Part shown: positions 1 through 9,130 of the stretch, piece by piece | Position numbering within the stretch: position 1 is the stretch's first letter | Layout of the letters: each line of letters starts with the position of its first letter | Origin: Bacteroides sp. 214 | GTDB lineage: Bacteria; Bacteroidota; Bacteroidia; Bacteroidales; Bacteroidaceae | Reading direction: 5' to 3' | NCBI RefSeq assembly: GCF_010501015.1 | Contig: NZ_QVML01000003.1 | Location: 120,486-184,485 of the forward strand | DNA length: 64,000 bases | Program-made: the position numbers and the translations under genes | Notes under the pieces: generated by a model | The model's input: the letters and a program-made list of their open reading frames with translations, nothing else | What the model was told of the DNA's origin: nothing | Database searches by the model: none

Positions 1-764
1 TGCTCCGAGAAGATAAGGTATTGGTAATTACCTATCGTAAATACATCTGCACACTCCAGGTTATTTGTCTCTGCGCTGTCGTAAAAAGGTTCACGACGTT
101 GCCACCCTTCGGTTAGTTTATCAGAGGTGTATTGTGTGAGTACAGCACGCCAAGATCCTTTATAGTCGGCACGGGTAGTTACAAGCATGGTATATGTACC
201 ATCGGTGTTTTTCATGATGAACGGATCGCGAAAATCATTGCGGTCGTATCCGTCGCCCCAACCATTGAGTACATAACCCTTCTTTTCCCATGTTTTGAGG
301 TCAGTTGATGTAGCTAAGAATATCTCTTCTTTAGGGTCCATTTCGCTGTTATGAGCGGTATAGAAGAAATAGTATGTATCCCCTTCTTTGAACACAGATC
401 CTGTACCTAGAGCATCTTCCCTGCCTCCATCTTCTCCATAAGCAATCATTTCACCACTATCTTCGTAACTCATGAAGTCTGTTGTTACGGCTTTGTAAAT
501 CGGATGAAATGTGGGTGCACCATCGCGTGCGTCTTGTAGATAGAATATATGAAACTTTCCATCTTCGAAGAAAGGCATCGGGTCGCCCACCCACCCTTGG
601 GCGGGTTTAAAGAAGGTTGAGTAACTGAGGTTTAAATCATTTACGTCGTACATAGCTGGTGTGCCGGGTGCGGCTGTGGGGTCATTGCTGACGTATTCGA
701 GGTCACTGCACGCACTAATATTCAGGCTGGCGATGAAAGCTATGATTATATATTTTGTTTTCAT
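1..764 (-). CDS. GH32 fructan hydrolase, surface lipoprotein (3' part lies outside the window)
   Basis: This is the N-terminal 254 residues of a glycoside hydrolase family 32 enzyme; the rest lies beyond base 1. A lipoprotein signal ends at Cys19 (lipobox NISAC) and is followed by acidic residues (SDLE), which in Bacteroides favours export to the cell surface. The three GH32 active-site blocks are visible: nucleophile Asp61 in WVGDPMPF, the stabilising Asp in DFRDP, and the acid/base Glu in LECAD. The first block differs from the usual WMNDPNG, as in the surface endo-levanase type (B. thetaiotaomicron BT1760), so an endo-acting surface enzyme is likely by inference. It starts 18 bp after the glycan-binding gene and is the last visible gene of the minus-strand susCD operon. 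Exact fructan linkage specificity cannot be read from sequence. Confidence 0.88.
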   Translation of the reverse strand, partial: MKTKYIIIAFIASLNISACSDLEYVSNDPTAAPGTPAMYDVNDLNLSYSTFFKPAQGWVGDPMPFFEDGKFHIFYLQDARDGAPTFHPIYKAVTTDFMSYEDSGEMIAYGEDGGREDALGTGSVFKEGDTYYFFYTAHNSEMDPKEEIFLATSTDLKTWEKKGYVLNGWGDGYDRNDFRDPFIMKNTDGTYTMLVTTRADYKGSWRAVLTQYTSDKLTEGWQRREPFYDSAETNNLECADVFTIGNYQYLIFSE

Positions 765-782
765 GATTATATCAATTAGAAT

Positions 783-2198
783 TTATTTGGTTAGATAATT
801 GAGAATATTGTAGGTTAGCTTCTCTATATTATCGTGATATTTATTCTCCGGCGAGTTGTCTTCGTGATACCAGTCGTAAGCCTCTGTTCCGGTGGTTATC
901 ACTGCTCCTCTATTGTCGGTAGCTTCATATTCGGTAATTACACAACGTTGGTTCATATCGTCATCCCAATGTACAGTGGCCAATTGTTTACCTCCGGTTA
1001 TGTTTTCCCAAGCAGTCACATCTCTACCCCATCCTGTCCAGTCTTCCGATAGGTTCCATATTACATTGTGTCCTTTTACTTTGCTACCATTACTTATTGT
1101 CCAGAATCGATTTGTTTCTCCTGTTGCCATGCGCAATCCATTGAATATTTCGTGGTTGCGTGTAATACGCATGCCCCATCCAATACCATTGCCGTCGTTC
1201 AGCGTTGATGGACCATTTTCAAAGCCCCATGCATTGTTCCACATACCTCTATCTTTGGCTATGTTCAATACATTCCCTAGCGTGAGTCCAGCCGAACTAA
1301 GGAACATACTTCCTCCTTGCGCCAGATAAGTTTTTAGTGCATCTATTACTTTGCTATCATTAGCATCGGCATGTATTATAGGGTCACCACCTTTATCATA
1401 CGAATCGTAGTGATACCATATTACAGCATAATTGTTCAACTCTTTTCCCTCTTTGATATCTTTGAACGACACGTATTCTGTTATTGGGAAATTATTGACA
1501 AACCATTCATAAGCAGTTTTCTCGTCCATATTGGTAATATCTCCGGCAGTAGCAGGCACGCCAAGGAAGGCCATTGTGCGAAAATCTACTAATTCTACTG
1601 CTACTGTATAAGTAAATGTTTCGTTTAAGTATTCGATGGTATACTCTATCGGGTTGGTGAAGTTATGGGTAGTTCCGATGGGTGATATCAGTTTAGCCCC
1701 TTCCGATAGTAGATAAGATGGTGCTAGTGCTGTTACATCCGAACCGATTGGTAGTTTTACCACCACTTTACGTTCTTTATTGTTAATAGTACCTTTGTAT
1801 ATCCCGATATTGAATTGTTCAAAATAGGTTACATCACTCACATGAGCCGATATAATTTTGTAGTCGTGATAAAGATTTCCATTGACAATGGTGTAGGTAA
1901 CTGTATTCAAGAAATCAATCGGACCGTTTGGCATTTCCGGTGTTTTCACTTGTGCTCCTTCTGACAAGGTGAAAGAGGGAGTTACCTGACTTAAGTCCGT
2001 TCCTGTTTTAAACACTAGGTTGATAATCGAATTCTTCTGATCCAATGTTTCCTGCACGGCGTTGGCAGTAAAGGTTAATATCTTGACTTCGCCCGTGTTG
2101 TCTATTTCATTGTATTTATCGTCATCGCAAGCCATAAAGCAACTAATTGCTACAAATGCCAGCAGCGATGTTATCGTTTTGCATATATTCTTTTTCAT
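783..2198 (-). CDS. Surface glycan-binding lipoprotein of the fructan locus (DUF5018/DUF4960-like)
   Basis: A 471-residue lipoprotein in the position of a surface glycan-binding protein, directly after susD. I start it at the ATG at 2198: this gives a clean signal peptide with lipid Cys24 (CFMAC) followed by DDD, a Bacteroides surface-export signal. An upstream ATG at 2225 would overlap the susD stop and add nine residues before the signal. The N-terminal half has two similar immunoglobulin-like repeats, each with a LSEGA(Q/K) motif, as in DUF5018. The C-terminal half (from about residue 215) resembles the ThuA/glutamine-amidotransferase-like fold of DUF4960. BT1761 of the B. thetaiotaomicron levan locus occupies the same position and binds levan; by analogy this protein captures fructan for SusCD. 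Domain names are from recall, not a search. Confidence 0.8.
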   Translation of the reverse strand: MKKNICKTITSLLAFVAISCFMACDDDKYNEIDNTGEVKILTFTANAVQETLDQKNSIINLVFKTGTDLSQVTPSFTLSEGAQVKTPEMPNGPIDFLNTVTYTIVNGNLYHDYKIISAHVSDVTYFEQFNIGIYKGTINNKERKVVVKLPIGSDVTALAPSYLLSEGAKLISPIGTTHNFTNPIEYTIEYLNETFTYTVAVELVDFRTMAFLGVPATAGDITNMDEKTAYEWFVNNFPITEYVSFKDIKEGKELNNYAVIWYHYDSYDKGGDPIIHADANDSKVIDALKTYLAQGGSMFLSSAGLTLGNVLNIAKDRGMWNNAWGFENGPSTLNDGNGIGWGMRITRNHEIFNGLRMATGETNRFWTISNGSKVKGHNVIWNLSEDWTGWGRDVTAWENITGGKQLATVHWDDDMNQRCVITEYEATDNRGAVITTGTEAYDWYHEDNSPENKYHDNIEKLTYNILNYLTK

Positions 2199-2215
2199 TC
2201 TATTTGTTTTTAAAT

Positions 2216-3898
2216 TTATTGCCATCCGTAATTCTGTTTATATATTCCTTTCACAAATGCAATTTGTTGTTGTGGAATAGGAATAAATTCATCTTTGTTT
2301 TTTGTAAATCTGGCCGATGAGTAGTACGATCGTTTATTCTTTTCTGTATCAAAATATTCGTTCAACACAGTGTCAGCAATACCCCAGCGCACAAGGTCGA
2401 AGAACCTGTTTCCTTCCATAGCCAATTCTAAACGACGTTCCCAACGCACTGCCTCCCGGGCATAGCTATTGCTCCACACACAGTTTACTCCGTTTTGATA
2501 AAGGGCAATGTTTAGGTTTGTGGCGTATGGGATAAAAGTGGTGCTTTTCTGTGCTCTTTCACGTATCTGGTTTACCAGTGGCAGTGCTTCTGTTTCACGG
2601 TTTAGCTCTACTAATGCTTCGGCTCTCATCAACACCACATCAGCATAACGTATAACGATGCGGTTTTTAGAGTTTCCGTAGAATGGGGATACATTTACGA
2701 AGCAGTCGCACGATGGATCTACATTCTCCTTGAGCGATGCGTAATAACCATATACATTGGGGTTGCGATTCCAGTTATCTTCGTAGATAAGCTCTTCGTT
2801 GTATTTGTACGGATATCCGGGTAGTGCCACGGTATGGTACAACCGAGGATCTGTTTTATCTTCACTGTCGTTATAATCGTTTTTATTGTAATTGGCAAAG
2901 TCAGGTAAACCATTTTGTGTTTTGAAGGCATTTACTAAGTTTTGGCTGGGTTTGTGGAAGTCACAACAACCTACTCCCATAGGTACAGAAAGTACATCTC
3001 CCCAGTTGAGTCGACCAAACATTGTACCGTCGCTAGTAGAATACTGTACGGCAAAGACTGATTCTTTTCCATTTTGGTAAGCTCCCGGCAAGAAGTTGCA
3101 GGCAATGTCGGGTTCAAGACCGTACGATGAGTTCATAACGATTTCGGTATATATCAACACATCTTTTAGATCATCTTCGTTGATGCTTGTTACGTTATTT
3201 CTTTCGTCTTGCCTATAGGCTTTGAACAGGCGCGCTTTGGCTAAGTAAGCAGCGGCAGATATCTTATTGGAACGTCCCACCTGTGATTGACTTACAGGTA
3301 GCAAGTTGTAAGCCCGTTGAAAATCGTTTACTATGAATGCCCATTGGTCGTCGTTTGGCAATTTATTGTCTATAAAATCGTACTCCTCGATGGGGGTATC
3401 CTCATCTACGAAAGGTATATGTCCAAATACTTCTTTGAGCATAAAGTAGAAGTGTCCGCGCAGGAAGTACATTTCGCCCATGCGTGTTTCTTTCAGCGGG
3501 AAATCTGCAGCTTCCACGGTTTTCAGCACAGCAAGTGCCGAGTTTATGCGCGAGATAGCTTCGTAGGTATAGAACCATAATCCGTCAGCTTCACCAAAAT
3601 CTGTTTTTACGTTTTGATTTATTTCATAGAAATGAAAGGCTGAGATATCTGTTTCATCGTTTCCACCTTTATACGCATCGTCGGATCTCACGTTACCATA
3701 AGGCCAAAGGCTGAATGGCTTGTCATAATGGTCGTTGCCCAATGAAGAATATGCGGCTGTAACAAGCCCCTCTACCTGTTCGGCACCTTTTACCTCTTCT
3801 TCGCTGAGGATGCCTTGTGGAATTTCGTCAAGAAAATTACAACTATTCATTAGAATGGTTGTGGCTATTGCTATGAGTGTATATTTACTATTTTTCAT
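2216..3898 (-). CDS. SusD-family outer-membrane glycan-binding lipoprotein (fructan locus)
   Basis: A 560-residue RagB/SusD-family lipoprotein with signal peptide and lipid Cys20 (LMNSC). The N terminus has the usual SusD sequence CNFLDEIPQG, and the C-terminal half contains the conserved NRIVIRYADVVLMRAEA helix and the WERRLELAMEGNRFFDLVRW block typical of the family. SusD proteins form the lid of the SusC transporter and bind the incoming oligosaccharide at the cell surface. The gene starts 11 bp after the susC stop and ends 17 bp before the glycan-binding lipoprotein, so the three are one operon. Length is normal for the family. The substrate is inferred as fructan from the flanking GH32 and fructokinase genes. 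Confidence 0.95.
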   Translation of the reverse strand: MKNSKYTLIAIATTILMNSCNFLDEIPQGILSEEEVKGAEQVEGLVTAAYSSLGNDHYDKPFSLWPYGNVRSDDAYKGGNDETDISAFHFYEINQNVKTDFGEADGLWFYTYEAISRINSALAVLKTVEAADFPLKETRMGEMYFLRGHFYFMLKEVFGHIPFVDEDTPIEEYDFIDNKLPNDDQWAFIVNDFQRAYNLLPVSQSQVGRSNKISAAAYLAKARLFKAYRQDERNNVTSINEDDLKDVLIYTEIVMNSSYGLEPDIACNFLPGAYQNGKESVFAVQYSTSDGTMFGRLNWGDVLSVPMGVGCCDFHKPSQNLVNAFKTQNGLPDFANYNKNDYNDSEDKTDPRLYHTVALPGYPYKYNEELIYEDNWNRNPNVYGYYASLKENVDPSCDCFVNVSPFYGNSKNRIVIRYADVVLMRAEALVELNRETEALPLVNQIRERAQKSTTFIPYATNLNIALYQNGVNCVWSNSYAREAVRWERRLELAMEGNRFFDLVRWGIADTVLNEYFDTEKNKRSYYSSARFTKNKDEFIPIPQQQIAFVKGIYKQNYGWQ

Positions 3899-3909
3899 TG
3901 TTATATCTG

Positions 3910-6900
3910 TTAGAAAGAAGCGTTAATACCAAAAGTTACTGTTAATGGAATGGGATATCCCCAAGCCGGATTCTCGGGATCTACACCGGTAAAACTCTTG
4001 CTCTTGATAGTGAACAAATTTTGTGCACTTACGTAGGTGCGGAAAGAACCTACTTTGATTTTCTGCAACCATGCTTTTGGTAGGTTATAACCCAGTTGTA
4101 AGTTGCGTAGTTTCAAATACGATCCATTCTCTACGAAGTATGAAGAGAAGCGTTTTTCGTCGGCATGGTCAGCGTACGATAAGGCAGGAATATTTGAATT
4201 GGGATTGGTAATAGGATCCCATGCGTTGAGTAGTCTTCGTCCTTTATTAGAACGTGTGTCGGATACACTCCAGAAATCGCTAGTGTACTTTAGCTGATTG
4301 ATAATATCTACATTGTGTATACCTTGTAAATAAATGGTAAGATCGAAGTTTTTATATGCCAAATTGATGTTGAGTCCATAAGCAAAATCGGGAAACGGAT
4401 CGCCAATCCATGTGCGGTCGTCGGAAGTAATTACCCCATCGTTATTCAGGTCACGGTAACGGATACGTCCCAATCCTTTGCCATCTTGACGACAGTGTTG
4501 GTCGAGGTCTTCTTGTGATTTGAATATTCCATCGGCGACATATCCGTAGAATGAGCCCAGCGGACGACCAAGAATATTGTCGAACGTTTGATTACCACCA
4601 TACGAATTCTTTACCGATTCCGGCAGGTAAGTTACTTTGTTGTCATTGGTCGATATGTTGGCAGTTACATCGTATTCGAGACCAAAACCAACTTTTCCGC
4701 GATATCCTAATGAGAATTCAAAACCTTTATTCTCGATAGAAGCACCATTGTAGTACTTATTGGCCCCTTCACCTTTGATAGCTGCGTATCCTGGCAGGAA
4801 GAGTATATCCTCTGTTTTTTTGATATAATACTCTGCCGAACCGTAGAGTGCTTGATTGAACAACCCGAAGTCGAGACCAATATTAGTTTGGGTTGTTGTT
4901 TCCCATTTAAGGTCGGAATTCTTGAGTTGTGTCCGCTTAAATCCTGATGGTAGTTGTCCGCTTCCATTTCCATTAAAATCATAGGATGTTCCCCATACGG
5001 CATCCCAAGTCGGATCTCCTTTTCCATAGTCACTCACGTAGATATCGTAGATGGCGGTATTGGCCATCTCTTGATTACCGGTTTGTCCCCAGCCAAATCG
5101 TAATTTCAAGTCCGACATCCAGCTTTGTGAGCTCTCCATGAATGGTTCTTGGCTGATTTTCCAACCGGCATTGAATGCCGGAAATACTCCCCAACGGTTG
5201 TTGGATCCGAAGCGCGATGAGCCGTCGCGACGAATGGTAGCCGAAAGCAGATAACGGTCGGCATACGAATAGTTTATCTTTCCAAAGAAAGAGAGTAACG
5301 AGTAAGCAGTAGATATACCTGTTCCTTCGCTAGTACCTGTGCCCAGATCGGGCCACATATAGTTGGGTGTTTCCAATGCGAAGCCTTCGCGAGAAGCTGC
5401 AAAGTTGATATCTTCCTGACGAAACATTTCCATACCTGCCATGGTTTCAAATCGGTGGTAGCCTATTTTAAAGTCATACGTGGCTACATTACTCCATGTC
5501 CATTTTAACCAATGCGCTTGTTCCATAACAGATTTTGTACGGTCGCTTTCCAAGAATCCGGTCTGATAACTGTACGTAAGCGAACGTTTGTAGAAATTAC
5601 CATAGTCTAATCCAAAGCTAGAGCGTATATTCAGTTTCTTTAATGGTTGTATGTTTAGATAAGCATTACCAAACATACGCCAGTAGCGATAACGATTGTC
5701 TTTGTTGTCTTCTATCAGACGAGCAGGGTTCTGGCGGTCGGGCAGTCCATTGATGGGACCTCCCCAGTTTTTGCCGTTTTCGGTGCGAACGGGTATAAAT
5801 GGAACAGCAATCAGCGCTGCTTCTACAATCTGGTAAGGTTGTGTTACTTCGCTAGTGTGATTCAAACTAAAGTTTTCTCCTATGGTAAGTATATCACCCC
5901 ATAATTTGTATTCGCTGTTCATGCGTGCCGATATACGTGAAAAGTCCGTTTCCTTTACCAAGCCTTCGTTATCGTAATAGCCCAGCGAAAAAAAATAGTT
6001 TCCTCTTTCGGTTCCGTTGCTTACCGATAAATTATATGATTGAGCTACCCCTGTACGTGTTACTTGGTCAAACCAGTCGGTATTAGCGGGTTTCATTGTT
6101 TGAGCGGCATCCAGATATTCGGGGAAATAAACAGCATTGAGCTTATTTACCCCATCCGCTGTGGTGTAATCGTATCTGATGCCCAAGTTATTGTCGTTTG
6201 GATTGATACCTGAATTGACAGATGCTTTCCACATGGCTTCGGCATACTCTTTTGAACTTAGCACATCAATCTTATTGTGATATTTGCTCATGGTAACGTA
6301 TGCGTCGAAGTTTACACGAATATCTCCTTTCTTTCCTTTTTTAGTGGTTACAACAATAACTCCGTTTGCTGCGCGCGAACCATAGATGCTTGCTGCTGAA
6401 GCATCTCGAAGCACCTGAATACTTTCAATGTCGTTAGAATTCATTTCGTGCATGCCCGATGTGGTAGGTACTCCGTCGACAATGTAAAGAGGATCGTTAT
6501 TGTTCAGCGTACCGATACCACGTATTCGTATGGTTGCCGAACCGCTCGGGTTACCGTCGGAAGTAACCTGCATGCCGGCTATACGTCCTTGCAATGCTTT
6601 CATCGGATTATTTTCGGCAGCCGACATCATATCGTCTATCTTTACTACAGAAACAGCTCCGGTAAGATCTGCCTTGCGTTCTGTTCGGTAGCCAACAGCC
6701 ACAACTTCATCAAGAACAAGCGACGATTCTTTTAAATTCACATTAATAACCGTACGTCCATCCACCAGAATTTCCTGTGTGTCGTATCCTATAAAAGAAA
6801 AAACGAGTGTAGCATTAGTAGGTACGGATAATGAGTAGTCTCCATCCAGACCAGTTATTGTTCCGGCAGACTGACCTTTAATACTGACATTGACACCTAT

Positions 6901-7008
6901 TATGCCTTCAGTTTCCGTGGTCGATTTTACAATTCCTTCTACTGTAATGTTCTGTGCATATACTATTCCGCACAAAGGTAAAAGGAGAATAATAATTAGG
7001 TTCCTCAT
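3910..7008 (-). CDS. SusC-family TonB-dependent oligosaccharide transporter (fructan locus)
   Basis: A 1,032-residue SusC/RagA-type TonB-dependent outer-membrane transporter. Visible parts are a signal peptide ending near VYAQ (about residue 19), a carboxypeptidase-like domain (about 20-100), a TonB-box-like segment (LDEVVAVGY), the plug domain with the RIRGIGTLNNNDPLYIVDG block, and a long beta-barrel ending in Phe (FGINASF). Together with SusD it imports fructo-oligosaccharides into the periplasm, driven by TonB. It is the first gene of the minus-strand operon and faces the GH32-permease-kinase arm across a 297-bp shared promoter region. Regulation by the neighbouring HTCS is inferred from locus structure. 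Confidence 0.96.
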   Translation of the reverse strand: MRNLIIILLLPLCGIVYAQNITVEGIVKSTTETEGIIGVNVSIKGQSAGTITGLDGDYSLSVPTNATLVFSFIGYDTQEILVDGRTVINVNLKESSLVLDEVVAVGYRTERKADLTGAVSVVKIDDMMSAAENNPMKALQGRIAGMQVTSDGNPSGSATIRIRGIGTLNNNDPLYIVDGVPTTSGMHEMNSNDIESIQVLRDASAASIYGSRAANGVIVVTTKKGKKGDIRVNFDAYVTMSKYHNKIDVLSSKEYAEAMWKASVNSGINPNDNNLGIRYDYTTADGVNKLNAVYFPEYLDAAQTMKPANTDWFDQVTRTGVAQSYNLSVSNGTERGNYFFSLGYYDNEGLVKETDFSRISARMNSEYKLWGDILTIGENFSLNHTSEVTQPYQIVEAALIAVPFIPVRTENGKNWGGPINGLPDRQNPARLIEDNKDNRYRYWRMFGNAYLNIQPLKKLNIRSSFGLDYGNFYKRSLTYSYQTGFLESDRTKSVMEQAHWLKWTWSNVATYDFKIGYHRFETMAGMEMFRQEDINFAASREGFALETPNYMWPDLGTGTSEGTGISTAYSLLSFFGKINYSYADRYLLSATIRRDGSSRFGSNNRWGVFPAFNAGWKISQEPFMESSQSWMSDLKLRFGWGQTGNQEMANTAIYDIYVSDYGKGDPTWDAVWGTSYDFNGNGSGQLPSGFKRTQLKNSDLKWETTTQTNIGLDFGLFNQALYGSAEYYIKKTEDILFLPGYAAIKGEGANKYYNGASIENKGFEFSLGYRGKVGFGLEYDVTANISTNDNKVTYLPESVKNSYGGNQTFDNILGRPLGSFYGYVADGIFKSQEDLDQHCRQDGKGLGRIRYRDLNNDGVITSDDRTWIGDPFPDFAYGLNINLAYKNFDLTIYLQGIHNVDIINQLKYTSDFWSVSDTRSNKGRRLLNAWDPITNPNSNIPALSYADHADEKRFSSYFVENGSYLKLRNLQLGYNLPKAWLQKIKVGSFRTYVSAQNLFTIKSKSFTGVDPENPAWGYPIPLTVTFGINASF

Positions 7009-7126
7009 ATTACATGATAGATTTTAGTGTTAACAATTTGGATTAGTTTCACAAGATGCTTTCCGGGCCTCTTAGATTTCCTGCTTGCAAAGTAAAAGGA
7101 AAGAGATTGTTGGAACTGTAATTTTT

Positions 7127-7232
7127 GTTTCAAATCTCCCTAAATTTGTAACACCCAATAAATAGCATTTTTGAAACATATTGCGATGTAACAAAAATAG
7201 TAGTTATTGAAACATTTATTATGTATTGCAAC
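7127..7232. promoter_or_regulatory. Divergent fructan-locus promoter region with TTGAAAC repeats and a susC -7 box
   Basis: The 297 bp between susC and the divergent GH32 gene contain TTGAAACAT twice in direct orientation (7171-7179 and 7207-7215, 36 bp apart), each followed a few bases later by ATGTA, and once inverted as GTTTCAA (7127-7133). An exact Bacteroides -7 element for the minus strand (TATTTTTG) lies at 7192-7199, between the two direct repeats, with no good -33 partner, as expected for an activator-dependent promoter. This would leave a susC leader of about 180 nt. I infer that the repeats are binding sites for the AraC-type domain of the local HTCS; this is not proven. Confidence 0.5.
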
Positions 7233-7305
7233 CATTATATTCTGTTATTTTGCCAACAGCTTTCCGGCAATCTTATTTAAATGAATTTAATACCAAACAA
7301 CGAAC

Positions 7306-9123
7306 ATGAATTATATCAGGAACCTACGTAAACCATTTACGTATATATTTTCTCTTTCCTTTATAGGAATGATAACCGTGCTCTTTTCGTGTAAAACACC
7401 CAATCCGTCTTTCGAAATACAACATTTGGAAAATGAACAGAGCATTGTACGAATAGAAAAGGCACAGAAATATTTGTTATTGCCCATAGAAGAAGCTTCC
7501 GGCGAGTCGCAACTATTCGTTATAGTAGATAATGGCGTGGTACAAACTCTGCATGTGAGACTGGCTGTGAACAATATCGATTATTTTGTACCTATTGACC
7601 TATCGGTATTTACAAGCAAGCACATTTCATTTAAAATTCAGCACATTGTCGACTCGGCTATCTGTTGGAATGAGATAAAACTCTCCGACACTTTCGACAC
7701 CGCTAATCGCGAACCCTTTCGTCCCACTTACCACTTCTCTCCTCCATATGGTTGGATGAATGACCCCAATGGGATGGTATATAAAGACGGTGAGTATCAC
7801 CTTTTCTATCAATACAACCCTTACGGATCTATGTGGGGCAATATGCATTGGGGGCATGCAGTAAGTAAAGATCTTGTTAGTTGGGAACATTTGCTTGTAG
7901 CCATTGCTCCCGATAGTTTGGGAACAATCTTTAGTGGTAGTGCTGTTGTTGATAAAGACAATACAGCAGGATTTGGTGCTGGAGCTATCATAGCAATCTA
8001 TACTTCGGCAGGCGAACGGCAAACACAAAGCATGGCATACAGCCTAGACAATGGGCGGAACTTTACAAAATATGATTGTAATCCTATTATTATCGCTGAT
8101 ATACCCGACTTCCGTGACCCGAAAGTGTTTTGGCATACTGAAACAAACAGGTGGATTCTGATTCTAGCAGCAGGACAAGAGATGCAGCTTTATTCATCTT
8201 CTAATCTCAAAGAATGGACTTATGAAAGTAACTTTGGTGTAGGAGAAGGTGCACATGGTGGTGTTTGGGAGTGTCCCGATTTAATCGAACTTCCTGTAGA
8301 AGGTAGTAATCAAAAAAAATGGGTTTTGATTTGTAATCTGAATCCGGGAGGTCCTTTTGGCGGATCTGCAACCCAGTACTTTGTAGGCAGTTTCAATGGA
8401 AAGAGTTTTATTAACGAATCGCCCCAAATAACCAAGTGGATGGACTGGGGTAAAGACCATTATGCCACTGTTACTTGGAGCAATGCACCCGATAATCGCA
8501 GCATCGCTATAGCATGGATGAGTAACTGGCAGTATGCAAACAATGTTCCTACACAACAATTCCGAAGTGCCAACTCCCTTCCGCGCGATCTTACTCTCTA
8601 CACCTTTAATGGCGAAACTTACTTGCGAAATGTACCTTCAGCGGAATTAGAAACACTACGAGGAAAGGCGGAAAATAAAAGATCATTTATAGTAGATCGT
8701 TTATACAACATAGATAAGCTAATGGACAGCAACACGGGTAGCTATGAAATAGAGATAAACATCACTAACAACAATGCCGAGGTTATCGGATTCCGTCTCT
8801 TTAATAGTCTTGGAGAAGAAGTGGATTGTTACTACAATCTGTTAGAGAAAAAATTCTACATGGACAGAAATACCAGCGGCACAATCAGCTTCAGCGAAGA
8901 TTTCCCCGCAATAACAGAGGCTCCTGTTACCAGTGGTAAAGAGATGAAATTACGCTTATTTGTAGACAAATCAAGTATCGAAGCCTTTGGTGACAACGGA
9001 CGCTTTGTAATGACCAACCTCGTCTTTCCGTCGGAATCATACAACCGCATCAGTTTTTACGGAAAAGGAGGTACGTATGAGGTTTCCACATTTAATGTTT
9101 ATCCATTATCCATAACAAAATAG
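7306..9123 (+). CDS. GH32 exo-fructosidase/levanase, lipoprotein with N-terminal DUF4980-like domain
   Basis: A 605-residue GH32 enzyme with a lipoprotein-type signal (lipobox LFSC, Cys29) but no acidic residues after the cysteine, so a periplasmic location is more likely than the surface. Residues about 40-135 form the extra N-terminal beta-domain (DUF4980-like) found in Bacteroides levanases. The catalytic domain then shows the nucleophile Asp153 in WMNDPNG, Asp270 in DFRDP and acid/base Glu321 in WECPD, and a C-terminal beta-sandwich carries SIEAFGDNGR. It probably removes terminal fructose from imported oligosaccharides, like BT1759. It begins the plus-strand arm, with the permease gene starting 7 bp after it. 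Confidence 0.93.
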   Translation: MNYIRNLRKPFTYIFSLSFIGMITVLFSCKTPNPSFEIQHLENEQSIVRIEKAQKYLLLPIEEASGESQLFVIVDNGVVQTLHVRLAVNNIDYFVPIDLSVFTSKHISFKIQHIVDSAICWNEIKLSDTFDTANREPFRPTYHFSPPYGWMNDPNGMVYKDGEYHLFYQYNPYGSMWGNMHWGHAVSKDLVSWEHLLVAIAPDSLGTIFSGSAVVDKDNTAGFGAGAIIAIYTSAGERQTQSMAYSLDNGRNFTKYDCNPIIIADIPDFRDPKVFWHTETNRWILILAAGQEMQLYSSSNLKEWTYESNFGVGEGAHGGVWECPDLIELPVEGSNQKKWVLICNLNPGGPFGGSATQYFVGSFNGKSFINESPQITKWMDWGKDHYATVTWSNAPDNRSIAIAWMSNWQYANNVPTQQFRSANSLPRDLTLYTFNGETYLRNVPSAELETLRGKAENKRSFIVDRLYNIDKLMDSNTGSYEIEINITNNNAEVIGFRLFNSLGEEVDCYYNLLEKKFYMDRNTSGTISFSEDFPAITEAPVTSGKEMKLRLFVDKSSIEAFGDNGRFVMTNLVFPSESYNRISFYGKGGTYEVSTFNVYPLSITK

Positions 9124-9130
9124 GTACAAA

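Noticed and set aside
2199..2225. Upstream ATG for the surface glycan-binding protein
   Set aside because: It would overlap the susD stop and place extra residues before the lipoprotein signal.
7245..7252. TTATTTTG as a -7 box for the GH32-permease-kinase arm
   Set aside because: It has a mismatch at the important second base and only a 16-bp gap to the nearest TTG; too weak to annotate as a promoter.
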